This document shows positions 1 through 5,724 of a stretch of DNA of 7,626 nucleotides, piece after piece (the stretch's first letter is position 1; each line of letters opens with the position of its first letter). A model generated the notes under the pieces. The model made no database searches. It was not told the DNA's origin and saw only the letters and a program-made list of their open reading frames with translations. The translations under genes were made by a program, and so were the position numbers. The stretch comes from Planctomycetaceae bacterium (GTDB lineage: Bacteria > Planctomycetota > Planctomycetia > Planctomycetales > Planctomycetaceae). Location of the stretch: positions 1 to 7,626 of the forward strand of contig DOCI01000317.1 in assembly GCA_003503535.1 (NCBI GenBank), given 5' to 3'.

Positions 1-736
1 TTCCATCGAGTCGACAGACGATGATACGGTTGTGATTGCTGTCGGAGATGAACAGCCAGTTATTTTCTGCATCGGCCAGAACTTTGCCGGGGAACTGAAG
101 TGGCGTCTCGGCTAATTTGGCGGCTTCAAGTTCGAATTTGAGAGGTTCTTCGTTGAGGGTTCCCTTTGTTCGATGGTAGTCGATCAGTTTGGAGATGACA
201 CCATCGAGCGTTTTACGATTGCCTTCGCCGGAGACATAGCCGATGTATTTTCCTTCGGGGTCGACAATCACTAATGTCGGCCAACTGCGTGAGCCAAACT
301 TTTGCCAGACTTTCATGTCGGCATCGTTAATCACAGGATGCTTGATTTCATAGCGTTGAATAGCCGAACGGATTGCAGAAGTGTCCTGCTCATTCTCGAA
401 CTTGGCGGAGTGGACTCCGATGACAACCAGTTCATTGGGATACTTGTTCTCCAGATATTCCAAGTCCGGCAATACGTGCATACAGTTGATGCAGCAGTAC
501 GTCCAGAAGTCAATCAGTACAACTTTCCCCTTCAAGTCCTTCCAATCGAGCGGTTCGGACGTATTCAGCCATCCATGCCCACCTTCGAAACTGGGCGCAT
601 CGAATCTCTGAGGAAATGGACTTTCTCCTGCAGCAGTTGGAGGAGTTTCATCAGCTTGAGTGAAGCCGTTTGGAATTCCCACTACAAAACACATAAATGC
701 CAGTGTGAGCAAGCCTGTCCAATGTGGTTTTGTCAT
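1..736 (-). CDS. NHL-repeat thioredoxin-like protein (NHLRC2-like), exported, C-terminus cut by window edge
   Basis: The reading frame is open from the ATG at 736 to the left window edge, giving 245 visible codons. Residues 1-28 look like a signal peptide (hydrophobic core LLTLAFMCFVVGI, then a polar stretch with a possible cleavage after TQA). Residues about 45-190 form a thioredoxin-like domain with the hallmark WTYCCINC (residues 78-85). This contains a CxxC (C82, C85) preceded by an extra Cys (C81), and it matches the motif of NHLRC2-type proteins. A probable cis-proline sits at W152-P153. From about residue 215 (FPGKVLADAENNWLFISDSN) the first NHL beta-propeller repeat begins, and the rest of the propeller lies outside the window. 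The family pairs a thioredoxin domain with a six-bladed propeller, and its bacterial substrate is not established. The site before the ATG is weak (only AGG about 8 nt upstream). The next gene on the same strand ends 152 bp upstream with no obvious terminator between them, so cotranscription is possible. Confidence 0.88.
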   Translation of the reverse strand, partial: MTKPHWTGLLTLAFMCFVVGIPNGFTQADETPPTAAGESPFPQRFDAPSFEGGHGWLNTSEPLDWKDLKGKVVLIDFWTYCCINCMHVLPDLEYLENKYPNELVVIGVHSAKFENEQDTSAIRSAIQRYEIKHPVINDADMKVWQKFGSRSWPTLVIVDPEGKYIGYVSGEGNRKTLDGVISKLIDYHRTKGTLNEEPLKFELEAAKLAETPLQFPGKVLADAENNWLFISDSNHNRIIVCRLDG

Positions 737-888
737 AATGAAGCCTGATATTTGGGTGATGGTTTACTAGAGCAAGCTGAGTCCGATATGGCAAGTAGGA
801 GACGAATCGATTTCGACTTATCTTCGCATTGCAGACAGGGACTGTGAGAAATCCTGAGTTTTGCCTGGCTCGCCTGAAAGATCGTTCG

Positions 889-2100
889 TTACTCCGGGTT
901 CGCTTCCTGAACAGAAGCCTTTTCGGGAGCGGCACCTTCCGCGGTAACACTTTCCAGGAACAGTTTTTCAAGCTCGTGAGTCAACTCTTTTCCACGCGCG
1001 TTGAGGGTGACGACTTTCCCATCACGATTCACAAGAATGCACTGAGGGATACTGTTAATGCCATAGCGGGTAGCATTGGGATTTTCCATGCCGAGTTGTT
1101 CGGCATCCCGGCTGAACAGGTTTTGCCAGGGAAGTTTCATGTCATCAATAATGGCGATCGCCCGGTCGGCTGAGTCATCCAGATTGACTCCAACAACTTC
1201 AAATCCATCCGCATGATAAGTATTGTACATCTGCTTGATGTGTGGCATCTCCTCAAGACAATATCCGCACCAACTGGCCCAGAACTGAATCAGCACGACT
1301 TTGCCTCTGTGATTTTTAATATCATAGTCGGCTCCTGCCAGATTCTTTCCCGAGATCTTGATTTCATTCCCCGGTAATTCGAGTCGACGAGCGACGCCTT
1401 CAAACTCAGAAGCTCGGGCGCGCATTTCGGGAGAGTCCGAAGTTTTTGCCTGTTCGGCCAGATTTTTATAAATCTTTTTAGAAGACTCGGCATCTCCGAG
1501 TTGTTCGAGCAGGTCGGCTGTGATACTCGCAATCTGGACTTCACGGTCAGTCATGTCTGCACTGTTTAATAGATCCATCAGCTCTTTAACGAAAGCCGTT
1601 CTCCCTGCAGAATCCAAGCCTTGCAGTTCATTGAGGCGACTCGAAAGCAGAATCAATTTTCCTTCGCGAGCAACGAGAGGACGAGGATCTTCCGAAATGG
1701 TTTTTGCCATCACAATGGCATTCGTCATCGCATTGGGATCGCCTGCCTGAGCCAGAATACCCAGCGCTTCCATTTTGTTCTGAATCGCTTCGAGTGCCAG
1801 TTCTGCATCGACATTCGTATTTTCGATGATGATCTGTGAGCCTTTAACAATGTGCCCGAGAATTTTCACTTTGAGGAGATTGGCTTCCTGAGGCGAGGCG
1901 ACATCAATTCGAGTTTGCCAGAGCCCTTTGACCGTCTCCAGTGTTTCTTCTGGCTTGGCAGCTGGATCAAATTCCGGCAACTGAATTTTTGCAGGAGTTT
2001 CTACGGAAGCTTCCGTATTCAATTCTGCAGCCGGTTGAGCCTGTGCTGAAACGGAAGTCAGGGCCACCAGCATGGCAAGGGTTGATAACAGGCGGGGCAT
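889..2100 (-). CDS. TlpA/ResA-like exported thioredoxin with helical N-terminal domain
   Basis: This is a 403-residue protein counted from the ATG at 2100. Residues 1-22 are a signal peptide (MPRLLSTLAMLVALTSVSAQA, cleavage likely after AQA). Residues about 45-235 are predicted by eye to be mostly helical, possibly TPR-like, with no motif I can name. Residues about 245-385 are a redoxin/AhpC-TSA domain containing FWASWCGYC, with active-site cysteines C278 and C281 and the cis-proline loop SIPQ (P352) followed by an extra Cys (C354). The tail is Ala/Glu-rich. TlpA/ResA-type proteins reduce or exchange disulfides in extracytoplasmic proteins, and the substrate here is unknown. An in-frame ATG at 2169 would add 23 residues, but it lacks a ribosome site and would place a polar stretch before the signal peptide. 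The ATG at 2100 has a good AAAGGA site. The gene lies upstream of the NHL-thioredoxin gene on the same strand and is divergent from prlC. Confidence 0.88.
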   Translation of the reverse strand: MPRLLSTLAMLVALTSVSAQAQPAAELNTEASVETPAKIQLPEFDPAAKPEETLETVKGLWQTRIDVASPQEANLLKVKILGHIVKGSQIIIENTNVDAELALEAIQNKMEALGILAQAGDPNAMTNAIVMAKTISEDPRPLVAREGKLILLSSRLNELQGLDSAGRTAFVKELMDLLNSADMTDREVQIASITADLLEQLGDAESSKKIYKNLAEQAKTSDSPEMRARASEFEGVARRLELPGNEIKISGKNLAGADYDIKNHRGKVVLIQFWASWCGYCLEEMPHIKQMYNTYHADGFEVVGVNLDDSADRAIAIIDDMKLPWQNLFSRDAEQLGMENPNATRYGINSIPQCILVNRDGKVVTLNARGKELTHELEKLFLESVTAEGAAPEKASVQEANPE

Positions 2101-2106
2101 GAAAGA

Positions 2107-2112
2107 TCCTTT
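2107..2112 (-). promoter_or_regulatory. Ribosome binding site deciding the start of the TlpA-like gene
   Basis: On the minus strand AAAGGA lies 6 nt before the ATG at 2100. It is the best Shine-Dalgarno match near either candidate start and supports the shorter 403-residue protein, whose first residues form a clean signal peptide. Confidence 0.65.
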
Positions 2113-2172
2113 GGGGATTGCAATGGAAGACCGTTGCAATATTGTTGTGGAGAAATAGTTTATCTTCATTAG

Positions 2173-2203
2173 TTTATACGTTTTTTGAAATAATTCATGC
2201 CAA
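2173..2203 (-). promoter_or_regulatory. Possible promoter of the TlpA-like gene
   Basis: On the minus strand TTGGCA (2198-2203) and TATAAA (2173-2178) resemble sigma-70 -35 and -10 boxes. The spacer is 19 nt, longer than the usual 17. Transcription would start near 2165 and give a leader of roughly 65 nt before the ATG at 2100. If real, it also argues against the alternative ATG at 2169, which would sit at or before the transcript start. This is a weak, by-eye prediction. Confidence 0.25.
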
Positions 2204-2283
2204 TTTCATGGATTTCTTGCATTTTCAACAGGAGAACTCCTAAGTTTCCCTGCATCTGCTACCCTTGTCGACATTCAGGAAAG

Positions 2284-2299
2284 AGATCAAACTTGATCT
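2284..2299. repeat. Short inverted repeat, possible operator
   Basis: AGATCAA and TTGATCT form perfect 7-bp arms around a 2-nt AC spacer. The spacing is too tight for a hairpin but suits a dimeric DNA-binding protein. It lies in the prlC upstream region, about 130 nt before the start codon. No binding protein can be named from the sequence. Confidence 0.35.
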
Positions 2300-2300
2300 T

Positions 2301-2407
2301 GTTGAGTGTCGCAAGTTGAGTGCGGAATGATTTTGAACATGATCTTTCATTCAGCACCAATACAATGCCGGACCTGCAACAGATAATCAAAACCTTAAAC
2401 ACTCAAC
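2301..2407. repeat. Three copies of GTTGAGTG upstream of prlC (two direct, one inverted)
   Basis: GTTGAGTG occurs at 2301-2308 and again at 2315-2322, a 14-nt period. Its reverse complement CACTCAAC is at 2400-2407, 19 nt before the prlC start. The match of the first copy with the inverted one extends to 9 nt (GTTGAGTGT at 2301-2309, ACACTCAAC at 2399-2407). The copies could be protein-binding sites, or the arms of a long-range leader stem that would pair just upstream of the ribosome site. Neither role is shown. Confidence 0.4.
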
Positions 2408-2426
2408 TCATTTAGGATATTTCCCC

Positions 2427-4508
2427 ATGGATCAGGCACCCTCGAACCCATTGATGCAAGAATCAGGACTTCCCCGTTTTGATGAAATTGAAGCGGTTCA
2501 TGTCGTACCAGCTGTGCAGCAATTGCTGGTGAGGGCCACGAAGCTGTTTGACGAAGTCGAAGCTCTGGAGGAGCCTTCCTGGGAAGAATTGTTTGGGCGT
2601 CTTGATCGAATCGATCAATATTTCGAGCAGACCTGGAAACCGATCGGACATTTTAACAGTGTCAAAAACTCGTCCGAACTTCGAGCAGCTTACGAAGAAG
2701 TCCTGCCGGAAGTTGTCAAATACAGTATACGTGTCTCTCAAAGTGAAAAGCTGTATCAGGAATTCAAGACGATTCGGGAGTCGGACAGTTGGGATTCACT
2801 CAGTTCAGCCCGGAAACGGATTATCGAACAGCGATTGCTCTCAGCTGAACTTTCCGGTGTTGCTTTGCCAGATGATCAGAAAGAGATGTTCAATGAGATG
2901 ACACACGAGTTGTCTAAACTCGGAAACAAGTTTTCCAACAATGTGCTCGATGCCACAAATGCCTATGAATTGATCGTGACCGATCCTGCTGATGCGGAGG
3001 GCTGGCCAGTTTCCCTGAAAAATTTGACAAGTCAGGCTTTCAATAAAACACGAAAAGAAGACGAACAGACCTCTACTCCTGCTAATGGCCCTTGGAAAAT
3101 AACGCTTGAAGTTCCGATTGTTCAGCCATTCTGGCAGCATTGTCAAAATCGCGAATTGCGTGAGCAAACCTATCGTGCATATATTTCCCGAGCTTCTTCC
3201 GACGAATTTGACAACACGGAAAACTGCAACCGCATTCTGACATTGCGTCGGGAGCAGGCAAAGATGCTCGGCTACTATAACTATGCCGAAGTGAGTCTGT
3301 CGGAAAAAATGGCCGAAAATGTAGAGGCTGTGCAGGAGATGTTCGAAACATTACGCAAAGCTTCGATTGAACCCGCCAAGCATGACCTTGATGATCTGCA
3401 GAAACTGGCGAATGAATCTGGCGAAACCAGCGAATTGAAACAATGGGATATCGCCTTCTGGGCCGAACGTCTTCGTGAACAACGCTACGAAGTGACGGAC
3501 GAAGTTCTGCGTCAATACTTTCAACACGAACGCGTCCTCAAAGGTCTGTTCTCGCTCGTGGAGCGACTCTTCGGGATTCAGGTTCGTGAGATTGATGGCG
3601 ATGTCTCCTGCTGGGAGCCAAGCGTTCGCTATTATATGATCTTCAAAGATGATCAGGCCGTCGCCGGGTTCTTTTACGATCCTTATTCCCGACCGGAAAA
3701 CAAACGGGGCGGGGCGTGGATGGATGTCTGTCTCAATCGACGGCAAACTCCCGATGGTTTGCAATTGCCGGTTGCCCATCTGGTTTGTAACTGCACTCCA
3801 CCAGTTGGCGATTCTCCCTCGCTGATGACCTTCCGTGAAGTGGAAACGCTATTCCATGAATTTGGCCACGGTTTACAGCACATGCTTACGACAGTTGATG
3901 AGCCTGATGTGGCCGGGATTAATGGAGTCGAATGGGATGCGGTTGAATTACCAAGCCAGTTCATGGAGAACTGGTGCTATCACAAACCAACGCTCCTGGG
4001 CATGACGGCTCATGTCGAAACCGGCGAACCGTTGCCGGATGAGTTGTTCGAGAAAATTGTCAATGCCCGTCACTTCCGAGCCGGGTCCGATACATTACGT
4101 CAATTGACCTTCGGTATGACAGACATGCTGCTGCACTCGGAATTCATTCCAAACGGTGAAATCACAATTTTTGATATTCAACGTCAGGTGATGCAATCGA
4201 CCGCCATCATGCCGATGCTGCCGGAAGATCGCATGCTCTGTTCCTTCCAGCACATCTTTGCTGGTGGGTATGCTGCTGGCTATTACAGTTACAAATGGGC
4301 TGAAGTTCTTTCTGCAGATGCGTTTGGTGCTTTTGAAGAAGCAGGTCTGGATAACGAGGCCGCCATCGAAAAAACCGGTCACCACTTCCGAGACACCATT
4401 CTCGCCCAGGGAGGCAGTCAGCATCCGATGACTCTCTTCGAACAATTCCGCGGCCGCGAGCCTGATCCGACAGTGTTATTACGGCAGTGTGGATTGTTGA
4501 AAGAATAG
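2427..4508 (+). CDS. prlC: Oligopeptidase A, M3-family zinc metallopeptidase
   Basis: This 693-residue cytoplasmic protein is close to the roughly 680 residues of E. coli OpdA/PrlC. It hydrolyses short peptides, including cleaved signal peptides and products of larger proteases. The N-terminus ([20 protein letters not shown]) matches the usual family opening and has no signal peptide. Residues about 25-190 are the helical N-terminal part, and the catalytic M3 domain spans about 230-690. The zinc site is HEFGH (H477, E478, H481), with the third ligand E507 in [14 protein letters not shown]. The substrate-binding stretch [20 protein letters not shown] (608-627) supplies H609, Y615, Y619 and Y620. 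All expected catalytic residues are present, so the enzyme should be active. The ATG at 2427 follows AGGA at 2413-2416, a somewhat long 10-nt spacing. The gene stands alone: it is divergent from the TlpA-like gene and convergent with the zeta-like gene, whose stop is only 20 bp away, and no terminator is visible in that gap. Confidence 0.96.
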   Translation: MDQAPSNPLMQESGLPRFDEIEAVHVVPAVQQLLVRATKLFDEVEALEEPSWEELFGRLDRIDQYFEQTWKPIGHFNSVKNSSELRAAYEEVLPEVVKYSIRVSQSEKLYQEFKTIRESDSWDSLSSARKRIIEQRLLSAELSGVALPDDQKEMFNEMTHELSKLGNKFSNNVLDATNAYELIVTDPADAEGWPVSLKNLTSQAFNKTRKEDEQTSTPANGPWKITLEVPIVQPFWQHCQNRELREQTYRAYISRASSDEFDNTENCNRILTLRREQAKMLGYYNYAEVSLSEKMAENVEAVQEMFETLRKASIEPAKHDLDDLQKLANESGETSELKQWDIAFWAERLREQRYEVTDEVLRQYFQHERVLKGLFSLVERLFGIQVREIDGDVSCWEPSVRYYMIFKDDQAVAGFFYDPYSRPENKRGGAWMDVCLNRRQTPDGLQLPVAHLVCNCTPPVGDSPSLMTFREVETLFHEFGHGLQHMLTTVDEPDVAGINGVEWDAVELPSQFMENWCYHKPTLLGMTAHVETGEPLPDELFEKIVNARHFRAGSDTLRQLTFGMTDMLLHSEFIPNGEITIFDIQRQVMQSTAIMPMLPEDRMLCSFQHIFAGGYAAGYYSYKWAEVLSADAFGAFEEAGLDNEAAIEKTGHHFRDTILAQGGSQHPMTLFEQFRGREPDPTVLLRQCGLLKE

Positions 4509-4528
4509 AACTAAATTCTGTTTTCGAA

Positions 4529-5278
4529 TTAAGCCCCGACTTTATCCCTGACACTTTGAAACCATACTGGGATCTCAACATCTTCCAGTTTATCAATTTT
4601 ACCGTTTACGCAGGCGCAAAAGTATTTGGATTGTGTTTCACTGGTATCGAACAAGAATGCTCGATTTGCATATTGAATGGCCTTAGGTAACAAATCAATC
4701 GAGCGATAATATCTTTCCACGATCTTATCGTTGGGAACAGCATGCCCCCCTTGCGAAACCCGTCGTTTGACTCGATTAATGTTAATTTCAGGATCTTCAG
4801 TTGCGATGAAATATAAATACGTTCGATAGCCAATTGACTGAGCTTTTTTCAGCAATTCCACTTTGTCAGGATAAGACATAACGGTTTCAAAAGTGAACGT
4901 TTTTTTCTCGAACAACGCCCTCTGTCGGAGAAAGTCAGCCAACACAGACATGTGATAGGAATTCACTTTCAAGTTCCTAAATGAAAGCGAAATGCCATTC
5001 AGATGAATCGCATTAGCAGAATCGAGATGAAGTTGATTCATTTTTAATAAAGCAGATGATCTGAAAAATGAATTCAAATCGTCTTCGGTAAACGATAAAT
5101 CGAAGGCATCGAGTGAGATCTCACCATTCGTAAGAATCGATCTTTCCATTTCATTGGGATTGATATAAACACCAAACCATGATGAAGGAAAATCTAATCC
5201 GTTTTTTATCGTTGTCTTCCCGGAACCATTTGGTCCGGCAAACATCCTTAATCTCGGAATGTTATCTTGAGGTTTCAT
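4529..5278 (-). CDS. Zeta-toxin-like P-loop ATPase/kinase, probable toxin of a toxin-antitoxin pair
   Basis: The protein has 249 residues. The Walker A motif GPNGSGKTT lies at 15-23. YINPNEMERS (38-47) sits where zeta/PezT kinases carry the catalytic Asp. FTFETVMS (128-135) corresponds to the conserved F-E-T strand. RVKRRVSQGGHAVP (169-182) followed by IVERYYRS gives the arginine-rich lid typical of the COG4185 branch, and FLFDTSE (208-214) closes the fold. Zeta kinases phosphorylate UDP-N-acetylglucosamine and block cell-wall synthesis. For this branch the substrate is not known. It is longer than compact members of about 200 residues and appears to belong to the longer subfamily with an extra helical segment (about 55-120). 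The expected Asp is Asn42 here. It follows the small upstream gene by 15 bp, with no clear Shine-Dalgarno, so translational coupling is likely. The gene is AT-rich compared with its neighbours (positions 5041-5100 hold 16 G/C in 60). It ends 20 bp from the prlC stop. Confidence 0.85.
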   Translation of the reverse strand: MKPQDNIPRLRMFAGPNGSGKTTIKNGLDFPSSWFGVYINPNEMERSILTNGEISLDAFDLSFTEDDLNSFFRSSALLKMNQLHLDSANAIHLNGISLSFRNLKVNSYHMSVLADFLRQRALFEKKTFTFETVMSYPDKVELLKKAQSIGYRTYLYFIATEDPEININRVKRRVSQGGHAVPNDKIVERYYRSIDLLPKAIQYANRAFLFDTSETQSKYFCACVNGKIDKLEDVEIPVWFQSVRDKVGA

Positions 5279-5293
5279 AAGTTTGAGGATTTG

Positions 5294-5557
5294 TCAATCC
5301 TGGTTCGCTATTCCATTCTTGATGGATTTAATGAATTTTTCTTTCCCATCTGCGGTTCTTAAATAGAGCATTCCATTACGAGTAAACACAATGGGATCAC
5401 CAGAATTTATCGCTTGCTGAGTGGCTTCATCAAGAGCTTTCATCGCTAAAATCGGTAATAGTTCCTCCCGATCTATTTGGTCTGATTGACTTAAGTTTTT
5501 CTTTGTTCTGATATTTTTCCTGGTTGTTCCGACGGTCTCTGAATTATTTTTCTTCAT
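5294..5557 (-). CDS. Small basic protein upstream of the zeta-like gene, putative antitoxin
   Basis: The protein has 87 residues. Residues 2-20 are Lys/Arg/Asn-rich and probably disordered (RKNIRTKK at 13-20). Residues 28-51 are predicted to be a helix (DREELLPILAMKALDEATQQ). Residues 54-76 look like a beta hairpin built on DPIVFTRNGMLYLRTADGKE. Small proteins with a helix followed by a 'G-x-PIV-x-R-x-G-x-hydrophobic' strand are commonly found directly upstream of COG4185 zeta-like ATPases, and this supports an antitoxin role. I infer that role from position and general pattern, not from a recognised domain. A good ribosome site (AGGGA, 5563-5567) precedes the ATG at 5557 by 5 nt, stronger than that of the toxin gene, as expected when the antitoxin must be made in excess. 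A promoter candidate lies 35 nt upstream. The protein shows no obvious helix-turn-helix, so autoregulation is uncertain. Confidence 0.7.
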   Translation of the reverse strand: MKKNNSETVGTTRKNIRTKKNLSQSDQIDREELLPILAMKALDEATQQAINSGDPIVFTRNGMLYLRTADGKEKFIKSIKNGIANQD

Positions 5558-5592
5558 GACTATCCCTAAACGATGAATTTAACTTCCTGAGT

Positions 5593-5601
5593 ATTGTATC
5601 A
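5593..5601 (-). promoter_or_regulatory. Extended -10 promoter candidate of the toxin-antitoxin pair
   Basis: On the minus strand the sequence reads TGATACAAT: TACAAT at 5593-5598 preceded by the extended-10 TG (TGA at 5599-5601). No good -35 box is present, as is common for extended -10 promoters. It lies 35 nt before the start of the small gene and downstream of the terminator that closes the neighbouring gene, so it would drive the two-gene cassette on its own. Confidence 0.4.
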
Positions 5602-5654
5602 AATTGGACTTCTCAAAGAATAGATGTTGCGGGCTTATGGTTATGGCACTTGTA

Positions 5655-5689
5655 CAAAAATAGCGTACCTGAAATTCAGGTACGCTATT
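5655..5689 (-). terminator. Rho-independent terminator of the large exported-protein gene
   Basis: A perfect inverted repeat occupies 5659-5689, with 15-nt arms (AATAGCGTACCTGAA and its complement) around one central base. In RNA this gives a stem of about 13 bp with a 5-nt loop. On the minus strand it is followed directly by TTTTT (complement of 5656-5660). It begins 36 nt beyond the stop codon at 5725, in the correct orientation. On the plus strand no T-tract follows, so it should work in one direction only. Confidence 0.85.
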
Positions 5690-5724
5690 CTCATTAATCA
5701 GAATGAGCACCAGCAAAGTGGCTC

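Larger units (their letters stand above)
2101..2426. other. Divergent intergenic region between the TlpA-like gene and prlC
   Basis: These 326 bp separate two divergently read genes and must carry both promoters. I see no coding sequence or RNA gene. The region holds a small palindrome AGGAG-AA-CTCCT (2230-2241), an inverted repeat at 2284-2299, and three copies of GTTGAGTG (two direct, one inverted) between 2301 and 2407. For prlC, TACAAT at 2361-2366 is a possible -10 box. The nearest -35-like TTGAAC (2333-2338) is 22 nt away, too far for a convincing promoter. Confidence 0.6.

Noticed and set aside
302..748. A 148-codon open frame on the plus strand across the NHL-thioredoxin gene
   Set aside because: It lies antisense to a clear thioredoxin-domain coding sequence with signal peptide and CCINC motif. 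Its own translation shows no domain or sensible N-terminus.
829..1173. A 114-codon plus-strand frame and several others of 65-76 codons between 1520 and 2049
   Set aside because: All are antisense to the TlpA-like gene, whose protein has an intact redoxin domain. They show no ribosome sites or recognisable motifs.
2101..2169. Longer start (ATG at 2169) for the TlpA-like gene
   Set aside because: There is no Shine-Dalgarno, the added 23 residues are polar and precede a complete signal peptide, and a -10-like TATAAA lies only a few bases upstream of that ATG. The ATG at 2100 has AAAGGA at correct spacing.
2230..2241. AGGAG-AA-CTCCT palindrome as a ribosome site or operator
   Set aside because: No open frame of note starts next to it on either strand, and a 5-bp arm palindrome is expected by chance. 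It is noted only as part of the intergenic description.
2333..2366. TTGAAC ... TACAAT as the prlC promoter
   Set aside because: The 22-nt spacer is outside the range that sigma-70 promoters tolerate, and there is no extended -10.
4509..4528. Possible bidirectional terminator between prlC and the zeta-like gene
   Set aside because: Only a 5-bp AATTC/GAATT pairing can be drawn, AT-rich and without a convincing T-tract. It is too weak to call.
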